Notes: a model not told the origin generated them from the sequence alone. A stretch of DNA of 64,000 nt from CAVPDG01 sp963702535 (GCA_963702535.1 CAVPDG010000025.1:186001-250000); one strand, 5' to 3'; numbered from the stretch's first letter, positions 54,598 through 64,000 are shown. Translations and numbers: made by a program.

Positions 54598-55722
54598 ATG
54601 GCACGCAAATTGAATATTTACTGGTATGCAGTTACTCTCTTGGCTGTAGTTTGTACTGCCTGCAGTAGTGCGGCAGGCGTTTCAAGCATTTCGATTCCGA
54701 ACACGGCAACCACCGCTCCGAGCAAGACGACCGCTCCAAGCCTCACACCCCTCCCCTCCGCTACGCCAACGCTGGCACCCAGCCAGACGCCGACCGTCAC
54801 CCCCAGCCCAACGCCCACGCCTCACCCCATGAGCATCCAGGCGCTGCGGCAGATGGCATTTCCGGGCAGCGAGATCACGATAGAACAGACTCTCGAACCG
54901 GGGGACAATTACAGCCGCTATTATGCTTCTTACCTGTCGGAGGGGCTTAAAATCTACGCCCTGCTCACCGTGCCTGACGGCGAGCCGCCAGCGGGCGGCT
55001 GGCCCGCGATCGTCTTCAACCACGGCTACATCCCACCCGCCCAGTACCGCACCACCGAGCGCTATATCGCTTACGTCGATTTTCTGGCGCGGCACGGTTA
55101 CATCGTTTTCCGCATCGACTATCGCGGCCATGACCGCTCGGAGGGCGTCGCCAGCGGCGCCTACGGGAATCCAGGGTACGCCATCGACGTCCTGAACGCC
55201 GTGGCAGCCTTGAAGAGCTATCCCCTGGCGGACCCCCAGCGCATCGGCATGTGGGGACATTCCATGGGCGGCTACCTCACCCTGCGCGCCATGGTGGTTT
55301 CACCCGACGTCAAAGCCGGCGTCATCTGGGCTGGCGTGGTAGCTTCTTACCCCGATCTCCTGACCCGCTGGCGGCGGAGCAGCTCCAGCGTACCTACGCC
55401 CGTTCCTGGCGGCGGGCGTAGCTGGCGCAGCGGCTGGATAGAACAGTATGGCACGCCCGAAGAAAACCCGCAATTCTGGGCGAGCGTCTCGGCAAATACC
55501 TTCCTGGGTGATCTCTCCGGTCCGCTCCAACTGCATCACGGCACGCAGGACGAGAGTGTGCCGCTGGAGTTCTCTGAGACGTTATACCAACAGATTCAGC
55601 AAGCCGGAAAGATCGGGGAGCTGTATGTTTACGAGGGGGATAACCATAACCTGTCGGGATACTTTAGCCAGGCGATGCTGCGCACCATCGAATTTTACGA
55701 CCAGTATTTAAAAGGCGAATAA
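54598..55722 (+). CDS. Alpha/beta hydrolase lipoprotein, paralogue of the one at 45819
   Basis: 374 residues. A signal with lipobox-like VVCTACS, a long Thr/Pro/Ser linker, then a hydrolase with VFNHGYIPP, YIVFRIDYRGHDRSEG, nucleophile MWGHSMGGYLTL, HHGTQDESVPLEFSE and GDNHNLSGYF. The region around 55370-55440 (RRSSSSVPTPVPGGG) is low in complexity and may hide compensating indels. It is likely an extracytoplasmic esterase or peptidase. It starts eight bases after the second transpeptidase and may be cotranscribed. Confidence 0.85.
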   Translation: MARKLNIYWYAVTLLAVVCTACSSAAGVSSISIPNTATTAPSKTTAPSLTPLPSATPTLAPSQTPTVTPSPTPTPHPMSIQALRQMAFPGSEITIEQTLEPGDNYSRYYASYLSEGLKIYALLTVPDGEPPAGGWPAIVFNHGYIPPAQYRTTERYIAYVDFLARHGYIVFRIDYRGHDRSEGVASGAYGNPGYAIDVLNAVAALKSYPLADPQRIGMWGHSMGGYLTLRAMVVSPDVKAGVIWAGVVASYPDLLTRWRRSSSSVPTPVPGGGRSWRSGWIEQYGTPEENPQFWASVSANTFLGDLSGPLQLHHGTQDESVPLEFSETLYQQIQQAGKIGELYVYEGDNHNLSGYFSQAMLRTIEFYDQYLKGE

Positions 55723-55749
55723 CTTAAGATTGGGGGAACACCGAAGAAA

Positions 55750-55782
55750 AGCTGTTGTGCTGGCGCGGTCAGCACAACAGCT
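55750..55782. terminator. Bidirectional terminator
   Basis: AGCTGTTGTGCTG (55750-55762) pairs perfectly with 55770-55782 around GCGCGGT, between the converging hydrolase and ABC-transporter genes. Confidence 0.8.
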
Positions 55783-55812
55783 GATTACTCGGCATCAATC
55801 CCCAAAGAAAGA

Positions 55813-56653
55813 CTAACTGCCGTTAGCAACTATCAGGAACTCAGCAAGCGCCTGGCGCTGCACATCCGTCATACCGAGATGGCGAAGCATATCAGCGTCG
55901 CCTTCGACAATGCGCTTACCCAGCCCGGAGTGACGCCACATCTTCAAATCCTCCTCGACCGGCGAGCCGATGATATCTTCGCGGACGATCATGCCATCTG
56001 CCATGACGAGCACGCGGCGCGTTTGGCGTGCGACCGCCGGGTCGTGTGTGACCAGCAGGAAGGTGGTGCCCTGGCTGCGATTTAGCTCGGTGAGCAGCTT
56101 GAGCAAGATCCTGCCCGGATACGGTATCCAGGCTGCCTGTAGGCTCGTCGGCAAGCACCAGCGGCGGGTTATTTGCCAGGGCGCGCGCCACAGCCACGCG
56201 CTGGCGCTGCCCGCCCGAAAGCTGGTTGGGCAGGTGGTGCAGGCGATCCTGGAGACCGACCAGCTCGAGCAGCTCCCTGGCGCGCTTGCGCCGCTGCCGG
56301 CCGCCGAGCTGACCGATCATGGGCACTTCGACGTTCTCCAGTGCGCTCAGGGTGGGCAGCAAGTTATGGAGCTGGAAAACAAAACCCACCGTGTGGCTGC
56401 GGAAGCGGTCTTTGTTGCGGATCCTCGCCAGGTCCTGCCCGGCGACGAATACCTGCCCGCTGGTAGGTTTATCCAGGGCGCCGAGCATGTTGAGCAGGGT
56501 GCTCTTACCGCTGCCGCTGGGTCCCATCACCGCCACGAGCTCCCCGGCAGCGATGCGCAGGTTCACCGCATCCAGGGCGCGGATCTCGCTGCCGTCGCCG
56601 TAGATGCGCGTCAGCTCGCGCGTTTCTACGATCCATTGCTGTTCAGCGCCCAT
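55813..56653 (-). CDS. MacB/LolD-type ABC ATPase, one frameshift
   Basis: ATG 56653; ELTRIYGDGSEIRALDAVNL, Walker A MGPSGSGKSTLLNMLGALD, Q loop FVFQLHNLLPTLSALENV, signature LSGGQRQRVAVARAL and Walker B LVLADEPTGSLD. A break near 56115 is followed by GRILLKLLTELNRSQGTTFL and the switch VTHDPAVARQTRR to 55813, for about 280 residues. The C-terminal extension is longer than in plain LolD. Its start overlaps the stop of the membrane fusion gene by one base (TAATG), so the two are coupled. Confidence 0.92.
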
Positions 56654-57834
56654 TATTTCACCTCGATATCGACAAATGCCGTCATACCCCAGCGCAGGTT
56701 TTCCGGGATCTCCGGCAGCTCAACCCGCACGGTATAGTTCACACCAGCGCCTTCTGCTGCTTTAGGAGCGATGCGGGTCACTTTTCCCTCCAGGGAAATC
56801 TCCGGCAAGGCATCAAAGGTGACCCACGCGATATCACCAATCTTGAGCCGCGCCACATCGATCTCGTTCAAATCGGTGGTTTCGATATGCAGCCTACCCA
56901 GGTCAGCAAGCTCCAGGACCGCCTGACCGGGAGCAACCCACTGTCCCGGCTTGACATGCACAGCCGTGATCGTTCCGGCAAACGGGGCGATCAGTTCCAG
57001 GTCGGTGAATGCCGCCTCAGCCGCTGCGAGCTGCGCTTTGGCGTTCTCAACCCTTGCTTGAGCCAGGTTGACATCTTGCGGATCGGGACCTTGCTGGCGC
57101 ATCGTCTCCTCTTGCTGCGCCTTATCCAGGCTAGCTTTTGCCAGGTTCAGGTCCGCCTGGGCTTCTGCCAGGTCCAGCTCGTTGACCGAGCCGAGCAGGT
57201 TATTGAGCTTGCGCTCGGCATTGCGCACATCCTTCTCTAGCTGCGCTACGCGGCTCAGCAGACCGGCGCGCACCAGGTTATCTTCGGATTTCTTCTCGTA
57301 GGGACGATAATCCTTGCGGGCGCGTTCAAGCTTATCCCGCAATATCGCCAGGTTGGCGCTTGCTTGCTCGATATCGCGTGATGGCGTGGATGCGTTCAGG
57401 TTATCCAGGCGACGTTGCGCGTCGCGCACTGCGATGCGGGCATCCACAACCGCCTGGGAGGCTTGCGATGCCTTGAGCTCGGGGTCCTTGTAAAGCTCGT
57501 CAAGGGCATGCTGGGCAGCGGTGAGCTCCAGCCTGGCAGCCGCAATAGCCGCCTGCATTTCCTCGCGCCCTTGCAGTCGCACCAGGATTTGTCCAGAATC
57601 AACCCGCTCATTCTCCTGCACCAGCACCTCTGCAATGACCCCCGCCGTAGACAGGCTGAGCGTGGCAGAGCTCTCGGGCATAACCTTACCGGTTGCGCTG
57701 ACCACAGGATTGATCGGCTCTTCCTGGACGGGCTGCTCCGTGGGAGTCTGAGCCGCGGCGCTACAGGCAGCCAGGCAGAGACTCAGCAAGATTGTGAGCA
57801 AGAGCAGAGCGGGTAAGTGCTGTTTGTTTTTCAT
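56653..57834 (-). CDS. Membrane fusion protein (HlyD/MacA type), lipoprotein
   Basis: 393 residues. Lipobox LCLAACSA; a lipoyl/barrel-sandwich half ATLSLSTAGVIAEVLVQENE; a long coiled coil (about 110-270) with QASANLAILRDKLERARKDY; the second sandwich half LELIAPFAGTITAVHVKPGQ and a beta-barrel with VARLKIGDIAWVTFDALPE. It links the inner-membrane permease to the outside. In a single-membrane or atypical envelope it may act as an extracytoplasmic substrate chaperone. Confidence 0.92.
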   Translation of the reverse strand: MKNKQHLPALLLLTILLSLCLAACSAAAQTPTEQPVQEEPINPVVSATGKVMPESSATLSLSTAGVIAEVLVQENERVDSGQILVRLQGREEMQAAIAAARLELTAAQHALDELYKDPELKASQASQAVVDARIAVRDAQRRLDNLNASTPSRDIEQASANLAILRDKLERARKDYRPYEKKSEDNLVRAGLLSRVAQLEKDVRNAERKLNNLLGSVNELDLAEAQADLNLAKASLDKAQQEETMRQQGPDPQDVNLAQARVENAKAQLAAAEAAFTDLELIAPFAGTITAVHVKPGQWVAPGQAVLELADLGRLHIETTDLNEIDVARLKIGDIAWVTFDALPEISLEGKVTRIAPKAAEGAGVNYTVRVELPEIPENLRWGMTAFVDIEVK

Positions 57835-57860
57835 CGTCTTTACTCCTTACATTTCATGTG

Positions 57861-60101
57861 CTACTCGTAACGCAAAGCTTCAACCGGCTGCAAGCGGGTG
57901 GCGCGGTACGCAGGGTATAGACCCCCCAGCACGCCGAGGATGAGAGAGATCGCAAAAGCGCGAGCGAACACATCCCATTCCCAAACGGGAAGCAAAGCCT
58001 CGCCCAACATGGGCGCTTTCGTCATCAAGAAACCCAACCCAAGGGCGATGATGGCGCCCAGGATCGCCCCGAGCACGCCCAGCCACAAAGCTTCCTGTAA
58101 GATCAATCCCAGGATAAGGCGTCGTCTCCAACCCAACGCGCGCAGCACGCCGATCTCGCGCGTGCGCTCGAAGACTGCCATCAGCATGGCATTCATGACA
58201 CTGACCCCGCCGACGATGATCGTCAAGAACGAGATGGCGACGATCAGGGCGTCGATCGTGCGCTTATCGGGCATCTGTTCGAAGAACTCGCCGCTCAAGG
58301 CAGCATGGACATCCGGCAGCTCCGCGTTGATCCTGTCAACCACCGCCTGCGCCTGGGAGGGATCGCGAACTTTAACCAGGTACATAGACACCTTGCGCGG
58401 GCGACCCATGGCAACCTGAACATCACGCAGGGAGATAACGCCCCCCATCTCCTGCCAGCCGGCGTCCCCCTTGTAAATACCGACAACTTTATAGCGGCTG
58501 CCGCTCACTTCAACCGTATCCCCTACAGACCTGTTCAGCGCCTCCGCCATCATTTCGCCCAGCATGATCTGGCGGTTGCCGGTCAGCTTTTCTCCCGCGA
58601 TCATTTTGAACTGGCGGATTGCATAGTCATTGGGTGCATAGCCAAACAAGATGAAGATGGTTCCCGAATCGGGAATAACAGTCCCCGAGAATCCCATGCC
58701 GCTGGCATACGCCACCCCCGGCATTGTAGCCAGCTTATCCCCGATCCGCTCGTCGATGGCGCTCAGCTCGGTGTCAGCCACATCCGCCTGGCGGACCATG
58801 ATCTCCGCATCGGCGCTGAGACCTGCCATCATTTGCCCTACCCCACCGACGACGGCATCCAGCGCCATGATGCCTCCCACGGTAATACCGATCGCGCCCA
58901 GGGTAAGCAGGGTGCGAGCGCTGCGCTGCCACAGGCTGTTCAAAGCCATACCCCCTAAGGGCAAGCGATGGTAACCGCCGGCGCTGCCGCCTTCGTAGCG
59001 CAACGCCTCTACCGGTTGCAAGCGGGACGCCCGGTACGCCGGGTAAATACCTGCCACCAATCCCATGATCAGCACAACCGCAAATGCCTGCCCGAGCAAA
59101 TCCGGCGTGATATTCGTAGTGGTGGCGCCGAAGAAGCCCACCGTTCCTGAGAAGCCGCTCAAGATGAGCCAGGCGATGCCGATCCCAAGCAGACCACCAG
59201 CGATGCAAACCAGCAAGGATTCCTGCAAGATCATGCGCATAATGCGGCGCTGGCTCCAACCCAGGGCGCGCAACACCCCGATCTCCCGCGTGCGCTCGAC
59301 CACCGCCATCAACTGGGCGTTCATCATTCCAACACCGCCGATGATGATCGCCAATCCGGCAATCGCCCAAACATAACCCTTGAGCACATCTCCCATCATC
59401 ATGTCATCGGAGAAGTCGCCGGTGGTTTTGAGGGAGAGACTGGGCCAGACCCTCTCCGCCCGTTTTTGAAGCCGCTCTGCCAGCGCCAGGTCTTTAAGCT
59501 GAATGTAGAACAGGCTGACCTGCCTGGGTCGCCCCAGCAGGTCCTGAGCGTCATCCAGGCTTAAGACTGCGCCGTTATCCTCCAGGGTCTCGCCCGTCTC
59601 GTAGATGCCTGCCACCCGGTATACCTTTTCCATCAAGCGCAGCGTATCGCCGGGGTGTTTGTCCAGAACTTCCGCGGCTGCTGCACCTAACAGGACAGGC
59701 TTGCCACGCAGCTTTTGGGTCTCGTGAGAGTCAAGCGAGACGCCCTCTACAATTTGGAAGCGCTGCAGGGCGAAGCTGTTTTGCGGATAACCGTAGACGA
59801 AGAAGTATGGAACACTCTCTGCCTGGACGAAGCCCTGCAGCATTCCACTAACCCTGGACACCTCAGACATGGCAGCCAGCTCTCTCTCTACCGATTCGTC
59901 CACTGCGCTGGTAGAGAGGTCGATGGCATCCTCCTGGCTCAGGATTAGATCTGCCTGGCTGCCGGAGATGATCGAGTTGTACCCGGCTTGCAGGCCGTTT
60001 GCCAAAGCGCCCAAGCCAACGATTGCCGCCACGCCGATGCTGATGCCGATTACGGTGAGCAGGGTGCGAACTTTACGGCGAAACAGGTTCTTCAGGATCA
60101 T
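57861..60101 (-). CDS. MacB/FtsX-type permease, two fused units
   Basis: 746 residues made of two similar halves. Each has an N-terminal helix followed by a MacB_PCD periplasmic domain and three further helices. Half one has RRKVRTLLTVIGISIGVAA and RALGWSQRRIMRMILQESLL; half two has RSARTLLTLGAIGITVGGIM and RALGWRRRLILGLILQEALW. Both end YPAYRASRLQPVEALRYE or a close variant. The fusion gives a pseudo-dimer that would need one ATPase pair. Together with the ATPase and fusion protein it forms an exporter for a lipid, peptide or drug; the substrate is unknown. Confidence 0.92.
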   Translation of the reverse strand: MILKNLFRRKVRTLLTVIGISIGVAAIVGLGALANGLQAGYNSIISGSQADLILSQEDAIDLSTSAVDESVERELAAMSEVSRVSGMLQGFVQAESVPYFFVYGYPQNSFALQRFQIVEGVSLDSHETQKLRGKPVLLGAAAAEVLDKHPGDTLRLMEKVYRVAGIYETGETLEDNGAVLSLDDAQDLLGRPRQVSLFYIQLKDLALAERLQKRAERVWPSLSLKTTGDFSDDMMMGDVLKGYVWAIAGLAIIIGGVGMMNAQLMAVVERTREIGVLRALGWSQRRIMRMILQESLLVCIAGGLLGIGIAWLILSGFSGTVGFFGATTTNITPDLLGQAFAVVLIMGLVAGIYPAYRASRLQPVEALRYEGGSAGGYHRLPLGGMALNSLWQRSARTLLTLGAIGITVGGIMALDAVVGGVGQMMAGLSADAEIMVRQADVADTELSAIDERIGDKLATMPGVAYASGMGFSGTVIPDSGTIFILFGYAPNDYAIRQFKMIAGEKLTGNRQIMLGEMMAEALNRSVGDTVEVSGSRYKVVGIYKGDAGWQEMGGVISLRDVQVAMGRPRKVSMYLVKVRDPSQAQAVVDRINAELPDVHAALSGEFFEQMPDKRTIDALIVAISFLTIIVGGVSVMNAMLMAVFERTREIGVLRALGWRRRLILGLILQEALWLGVLGAILGAIIALGLGFLMTKAPMLGEALLPVWEWDVFARAFAISLILGVLGGLYPAYRATRLQPVEALRYE

Positions 60102-60726
60102 GGTCGTTCGTCCTGTTGGCTATCCCATCGAAAAGGATCGATGTAATCACTTCAGATAATTCTTCCCATTCGGTCGTGACCTTCGGATCGCCCAGCACTT
60201 CCAGGACGAACAAACCAGTGGTCAGCCCGACCAGGATTCGAGAGACCAGCGCGGCATCGACGGGCTTGATCTGACCCATCTGGCTGCGCGCCTGGAGGTG
60301 ACCGGTGAGCAAACCCAGAACAGGCAATGTAAGCTGCTGGTAATAGCGCTGCCGCAGATCCGGGTTGACCAGGATTTCGGATAGCACGGATTGCAGCATC
60401 TCGCCTTTTTGCTCAACCATCTCCCGGCGATTCTCCAGCATCGCCATCAAGAAATGGCGAGCATCCACCGGCAACCCATCGGTGAGACGCAGGTCCATGC
60501 GCTGCGCATCAACCAGCAAGGTCATAATCCCCATCAGCATCTCGTCCTTGTTCTCAAAGTAGTTGTACAGCGTGCCTTCCGACACGTCCGCCGCTTCGGC
60601 GATGTCTTTCGTCGTTGTGCGGTGAAAGCCTTTCTCAGCGAACAGGCGGGCGGCAGCTTCGAGGATCAAGGTCCTGCGAGCAGCCACGCGCCGTTCCCGG
60701 CGAGAACTGGGAGGGTGGTCATCCAT
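60073..60726 (-). CDS. TetR-family regulator of the exporter operon
   Basis: 217 residues from ATG 60726 (an ATG six bases upstream is possible). HTH: RRTLILEAAARLFAEKGFHR and TTKDIAEAADVSEGTLYNYF. It is the first gene of the exporter operon and overlaps the permease start by 29 bases. Two palindromic sites lie just upstream, so it is likely an autorepressor released by an exported compound. Confidence 0.92.
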   Translation of the reverse strand: MDDHPPSSRRERRVAARRTLILEAAARLFAEKGFHRTTTKDIAEAADVSEGTLYNYFENKDEMLMGIMTLLVDAQRMDLRLTDGLPVDARHFLMAMLENRREMVEQKGEMLQSVLSEILVNPDLRQRYYQQLTLPVLGLLTGHLQARSQMGQIKPVDAALVSRILVGLTTGLFVLEVLGDPKVTTEWEELSEVITSILFDGIANRTNDHDPEEPVSP

Positions 60727-60751
60727 GAGCAATCTTTCTCATACCGTAATA

Positions 60752-60785
60752 TTGAGTATTCACTCAATTATTGAGTGTACACTCA
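60752..60785. promoter_or_regulatory. Twin TetR operators
   Basis: Two adjacent palindromes of the form TGAGT-N4-ACTCA (TTGAGTATTCACTCAA at 60752-60767 and TTGAGTGTACACTCA at 60771-60785) whose centres are about 19 bases apart, roughly two helical turns. Confidence 0.85.
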
Positions 60786-60845
60786 TTTTATGCCGATTTT
60801 TAATTTTGTCAAGCACCAATTGGGGAATAGAGCGATTTAATTGTA

Positions 60846-60890
60846 AAAATGGGGTGCAGCGCAGGTCTTCCCTGCCCTACACCCCATTTT
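60846..60890. terminator. Hairpin between the divergent TetR gene and downstream end of ctaAB
   Basis: AAAATGGGGTG (60846-60856) pairs with CACCCCATTTT (60880-60890), with an inner GCAGG/CCTGC stem. It may terminate the minus-strand ctaAB transcript only if read from the left, so its role is uncertain. It resembles the AAAA-GGGGTG arm of the dispersed repeat. Confidence 0.55.
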
Positions 60891-60917
60891 CGGGGAACCT
60901 GTTTGTAGCTTACGCCA

Positions 60918-62739
60918 TCAGAGCAAGGCATCCACCATCAACACAATGAAGATGAAGGCGAGGTACATGCTGGAGTAGCGGTACATTTTCCAGGCGAGCT
61001 TGTTTCCGCCTTTTTTCCAAACTTTCCAGGCAGAGAAGAGCAGCCAGCTCCCGAGCATCAATGCGCCGATAAAGTAAATGCTGCCGCCCAGCCCAAAGAG
61101 CGGGAGAAAGAGAGTCAGACCCACCAGCTCCAATGTGTAGACAAAGATCTGCCAGCGTGTCTCCTTCTCACCGCGCACCACGGGCAGCATCGGTACACCT
61201 GCGCGGGCGTAATCATTGCGGCGCACCAGGGCAAGCGCCCAGAAATGGGGAGGCGTCCACATAAAAACGACGGCGAAGAGGAACAGCGAAGGCAGGTTCA
61301 GGCTGCCGGTTGCCGCCGCCCAACCGACCAGGGGAGGGATTGCCCCAGCGCCGCCGCCAATGACGATATTCTGTACGGTGGTCTTCTTCAAGAAAATGCT
61401 GTAGATCAGAACGTAATAGATAATCCCTGCCAGGCTCAATAGAGCAGCCAGCAAGTTGACAAAAGCTACCATCAAGAAGAAAGACGCCAGCGCCATGCCA
61501 ACCCCAAAGGCAAGTCCCTCGCCTGGGGTCAGCCTGCCGGAGGGGATGGGACGCTTTTGTGTACGCTGCATCTTCTCGTCATCCACCCGGTCGATGAACT
61601 GGTTGATCGCCCCAGACCCGCCCGCCGCCATAAAACCACCCAACAGCGTCCAAAAAGTAAGCCAGAATGATGGCCAGGACTTTGCCCCAATCACCATACC
61701 GGCATAGGTCGTGACCAGCAACAGCACCACAACAATCGGCTTTGTGAGCATGAGCAGGTCGCGTGCCAGGCCCTTTCGCCCGGTTATCTGCCGTGCTTCC
61801 GCGCGCTCTTGCTCAGCTGTGCGTGCGGCAAAACCGTTGCAAACGGTTGTAACCAGTGCAGCCACCCATACCGCCACGGCAGTCGCCTGGTGTAAAACCA
61901 GGAGATCAGGCTGGTAAGCCTCCACCAACCGGGAGCCTAGCAGAGCTTGTGCGAAGAACAACACGGCTGTGGCGGTGGCAGCCACGATCACCGCTGTCTG
62001 GGTACGCTGGCTGCGCCAGGACTGCAGGAACATCCAGCCCACCACGAAGGCGGCAGCCAGGACCAGCGCCCGGTGAAACACATTGATCCACACACCTAAC
62101 TGCCAGCCCGAGATCTCACCGGCGCACAAGCGGCCAGGCATCACACAGCTTCGTCGAGCCACTCCCGGCGACAACCGCCCCACTAACCAGTGACAAGAAG
62201 ATCAGGAGCAGGGCTGAAAGAGAGAGGCGGGCAAAAGGCGAGCGGAAAGATAGCCGGAAGCCTTCGATCTTTTGAGACCCAAAATAATAAACCGCGGTCA
62301 GAGCGACGAGAAGCGACCCTAAAACGATCAGGGATAGCCCCAGGTGCGCCGCACCGATCCAGGCGCTGCCTGTCGATTGGCTAACGAACGCCCCCAAGCC
62401 CACCTGTACGGTCACCAGCGCAGCAGCGGAGAGAACCGGGTAGAGCATCAATGCCTGCCGGCGGTAACGTTTCCACGCCAGAAACGAAACGCTGCCCAAT
62501 AATAAGACACTGACCAGCGTTGCCAGGCGGTGCAAGTAGTCCAACATCGCTTCCTGCCCTGCTGGAGGGGTTACCACGCCAAAACAAGTCGGCCAATCCG
62601 GGCAGCCACCGCCCGAAGCGGTTGCCCGCAACAAACCCCCAAGGACGATCAGCACGAATACCGATATCGTGGTTGCCAACAGCAGCGAGCGAAAACCACG
62701 CCAGGATCTGGTTTCAACGGGCGGAGGAGTTATCGACAT
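60918..62739 (-). CDS. ctaAB: Fused heme A synthase-heme O synthase (CtaA-CtaB), one frameshift
   Basis: ATG 62739 (MSITPPPVETRSWRG). The CtaA half (about 1-310) has eight membrane helices with the heme-ligand-type His residues in LDYLHRLATL, GAAHLGLSL, INVFHRALVL and LLVLHQATAVA, and CPDWPTCFG and TKLCDAWP Cys pairs. The frame breaks near 62130, inside this half. The CtaB half has NQFIDRVDDEKMQRTQKRPI (prenyltransferase Asp-rich motif) and YVLIYSIFLKKTTVQNIVIG. Length is about 606 residues. It farnesylates heme b to heme O and oxidises it to heme A for cytochrome oxidase. Fusions of this kind are known. Confidence 0.93.
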
Positions 62740-63559
62740 GGGATTGCTCCAGTTTAAGTAGTCTGGCTTTTTCCTGCCTGCGGATAAAGAAGGGATAGCC
62801 CAAGCCAAGTATGGCGGCAAATGTAAACCACTGGAAGGCGTACCCCAGGTGCGGACCTTCCGTCAGATCCAGCTCTGGCTGGGAACGGTGCGGCAGGCTC
62901 GACCAGGACGGATCAGGCGCCTGCTGGATGTAAATAGATAACAACGGGTAAGAAACCTGCTCGGCTATGCGCTGCACATTGGCGAAGTTCCAAACATCCA
63001 AGCGTCCCGGTGGATCTGCGCGTTTTCCGAAATCTGGCGTGCTGCTGGAAACACGGATCACACCTGTGACGCGCACCTTGCCTGGCTCTGTGTACTGCGA
63101 CCAGTCATGGCTGTTGAAATCCTGTACCGGAACCCAACCGCGGTCCACCAGCACAGCTTGATCGCTGCCTGCGATTTTCAGCGGTGTGAGCAGGTGCACG
63201 CCAATCTGATCGTTCCAGGCTTGGTTGCGCAATGCCACTTCCTGGGTATGGTCGTATTCACCCTCGACGGTCACCGTACGATATTCCATGCTCGCCAGGT
63301 CAGCACCTAGCGCCTGACCGGTGAGCGCCAGCGGGGGCTGGTTGACCTGCGCCAGCACACGGGCATTAAACTGGCGACGTTTCTCCAGGCGATCGAGCTG
63401 CCAGATGCCCAGCCGGATCATGACCGCCATTGCGGCAATGACAAGCAGCGTACTCAGGATCCAACGCCGGCTGAACATGCGCAACACCAGCGGCTTGGGG
63501 CGGGCATCCGCGCTTGGTCGGCGGGGGACATCCGAAAGGCGTTCGCTCTGAGCGCTCAA
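62714..63559 (-). CDS. SURF1-family cytochrome oxidase assembly protein
   Basis: 281 residues. Two membrane helices, one near the N-terminus (RRWILSTLLVIAAMAVMIRL, then GIWQLDRLEKRR) and one at the C-terminus (YAFQWFTFAAILGLGYPFFI). SURF1 motifs are GIWQLDR, YRTVTVEGEYDHTQEVALRN and VLVDRGWVP. It assists heme A insertion into cytochrome c oxidase subunit I. It overlaps the ctaAB start by 26 bases, so the genes are cotranscribed. Confidence 0.93.
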   Translation of the reverse strand: MSAQSERLSDVPRRPSADARPKPLVLRMFSRRWILSTLLVIAAMAVMIRLGIWQLDRLEKRRQFNARVLAQVNQPPLALTGQALGADLASMEYRTVTVEGEYDHTQEVALRNQAWNDQIGVHLLTPLKIAGSDQAVLVDRGWVPVQDFNSHDWSQYTEPGKVRVTGVIRVSSSTPDFGKRADPPGRLDVWNFANVQRIAEQVSYPLLSIYIQQAPDPSWSSLPHRSQPELDLTEGPHLGYAFQWFTFAAILGLGYPFFIRRQEKARLLKLEQSHVDNSSAR

Positions 63560-64000
63560 GGGTTGCCTCCAGCCCCCCCAGGTTGGCGCGGCTTGACCGG
63601 AATAACCAACAGGCTGTAAATGAACAGGAAGACTGCCAACGTGGGGGCAGAGATCATCAAGCCGGTCATCCGAGTGGCAAAACCGGTAGTCTGGCGGACA
63701 TCCAGACCCAGGTAACGGTCGGGCGCAAATGAGCAGGAGTAGGAAAAGCGGTTGGCTTCCTTCAATGCCAGGCTGCCGGTCGCACCCGGCGGCACCCAGA
63801 TGGGTCCGAGCTGGTGCGGCTGCACATCTTCGTTTTTGACTTCAAGCACATCCCCAACGATGAAGGTCATCTTATCCGGGATGCCGGGAGCAGGCTCGCC
63901 CTGCGCCACGCGCTCTGCGGTTCCAGCCGGTATGACCAGTTGCATGGTTTGTGGAGCCCGGTCGATTTTGTCGCGCTGCAGAAGATAAGCGCCTTCGTTG
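63556..64000 (-). CDS. Cupredoxin-like membrane protein (5' end outside window)
   Basis: The frame is open to the right edge (NEGAYLLQRDKIDRAPQTMQ), so the start is missing; an ATG at 63945 is internal. A cupredoxin-like beta-sandwich has VGDVLEVKNEDVQPHQLGPI, VPPGATGSLALKEANRFSYS and CSFAPDRYLGLDV, with His and Cys in ligand-like positions. A C-terminal membrane helix follows (SAPTLAVFLFIYSLLVI). Its stop overlaps the SURF1 start by 4 bases. It is probably a membrane-anchored copper-handling or redox partner in cytochrome oxidase assembly. Confidence 0.75.
   Translation of the reverse strand, partial: NEGAYLLQRDKIDRAPQTMQLVIPAGTAERVAQGEPAPGIPDKMTFIVGDVLEVKNEDVQPHQLGPIWVPPGATGSLALKEANRFSYSCSFAPDRYLGLDVRQTTGFATRMTGLMISAPTLAVFLFIYSLLVIPVKPRQPGGAGGNP

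Overview
The window looks like a chromosomal segment of a GC-rich bacterium, most likely a Chloroflexota (Anaerolineae-like) organism. This is inferred from gene content: an mreBCD-mrdA-minCDE-rodA-gltX cluster, a fused heme A/heme O synthase with SURF1, a GlnRS, secreted proteins ending in an LPLLIRN-type tail, and many Thr/Pro-rich lipoproteins. There is no rRNA and no CRISPR array. About 25 genes are interrupted by single-base indels while their families remain recognisable on both sides. I read most of these as sequencing or assembly indels and give whole-gene spans with the break marked.

Left part (1-8.5 kb): a GAF-rich NarL-type sensor kinase (cut by the left edge) with its response regulator, two secreted proteins of unknown role, a PadR regulator with a consensus promoter/operator and its membrane partner, and glmS preceded by what I read as a glmS ribozyme. 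Centre-left (8.9-18.2 kb): a cell-shape and division supercluster (mreB, mreC, mreD, mrdA, minC, minD, minE, rodA) followed by gltX. From 18.2 to 31 kb is a mixed region: a PIN-domain remnant, glnS with a divergent tRNA-Gln, small membrane proteins, a DinB-like protein, a helix-hairpin-helix protein, a secreted kelch/DUF1287 protein, two methyltransferases, an SRAP protein, a glycerate kinase and a PflX-like radical SAM protein.

From 30.8 to 34.1 kb proS has a promoter, a structured leader and a terminator-like hairpin. It is followed by an AbiE-like two-gene cassette bracketed by two diverged copies of the proS 3' end. From 34.1 to 38.9 kb is a sugar ABC transporter whose binding protein is a tandem in-frame duplication. 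From 38.9 to 51.1 kb a long minus-strand fatty-acid oxidation cluster (TetR regulator, MBL hydrolase, two acyl-CoA dehydrogenases, FadN-type fusion, thiolase, SCP2) has been invaded by a GxxExxY gene with inverted terminal repeats and by a related MITE-like repeat.

From 51.1 to 64 kb: an M23 peptidase lipoprotein, tRNA-Pro, two tandem Tat-exported L,D-transpeptidases, an esterase-like lipoprotein, a MacAB-like export system with its own TetR regulator and twin operators, and heme A/cytochrome oxidase biogenesis genes running off the right edge. The most unusual items are the GxxExxY element, the proS-tail-bracketed toxin-like cassette, the glmS ribozyme with an enlarged P2, the proS leader and the fused duplicate sugar-binding protein.
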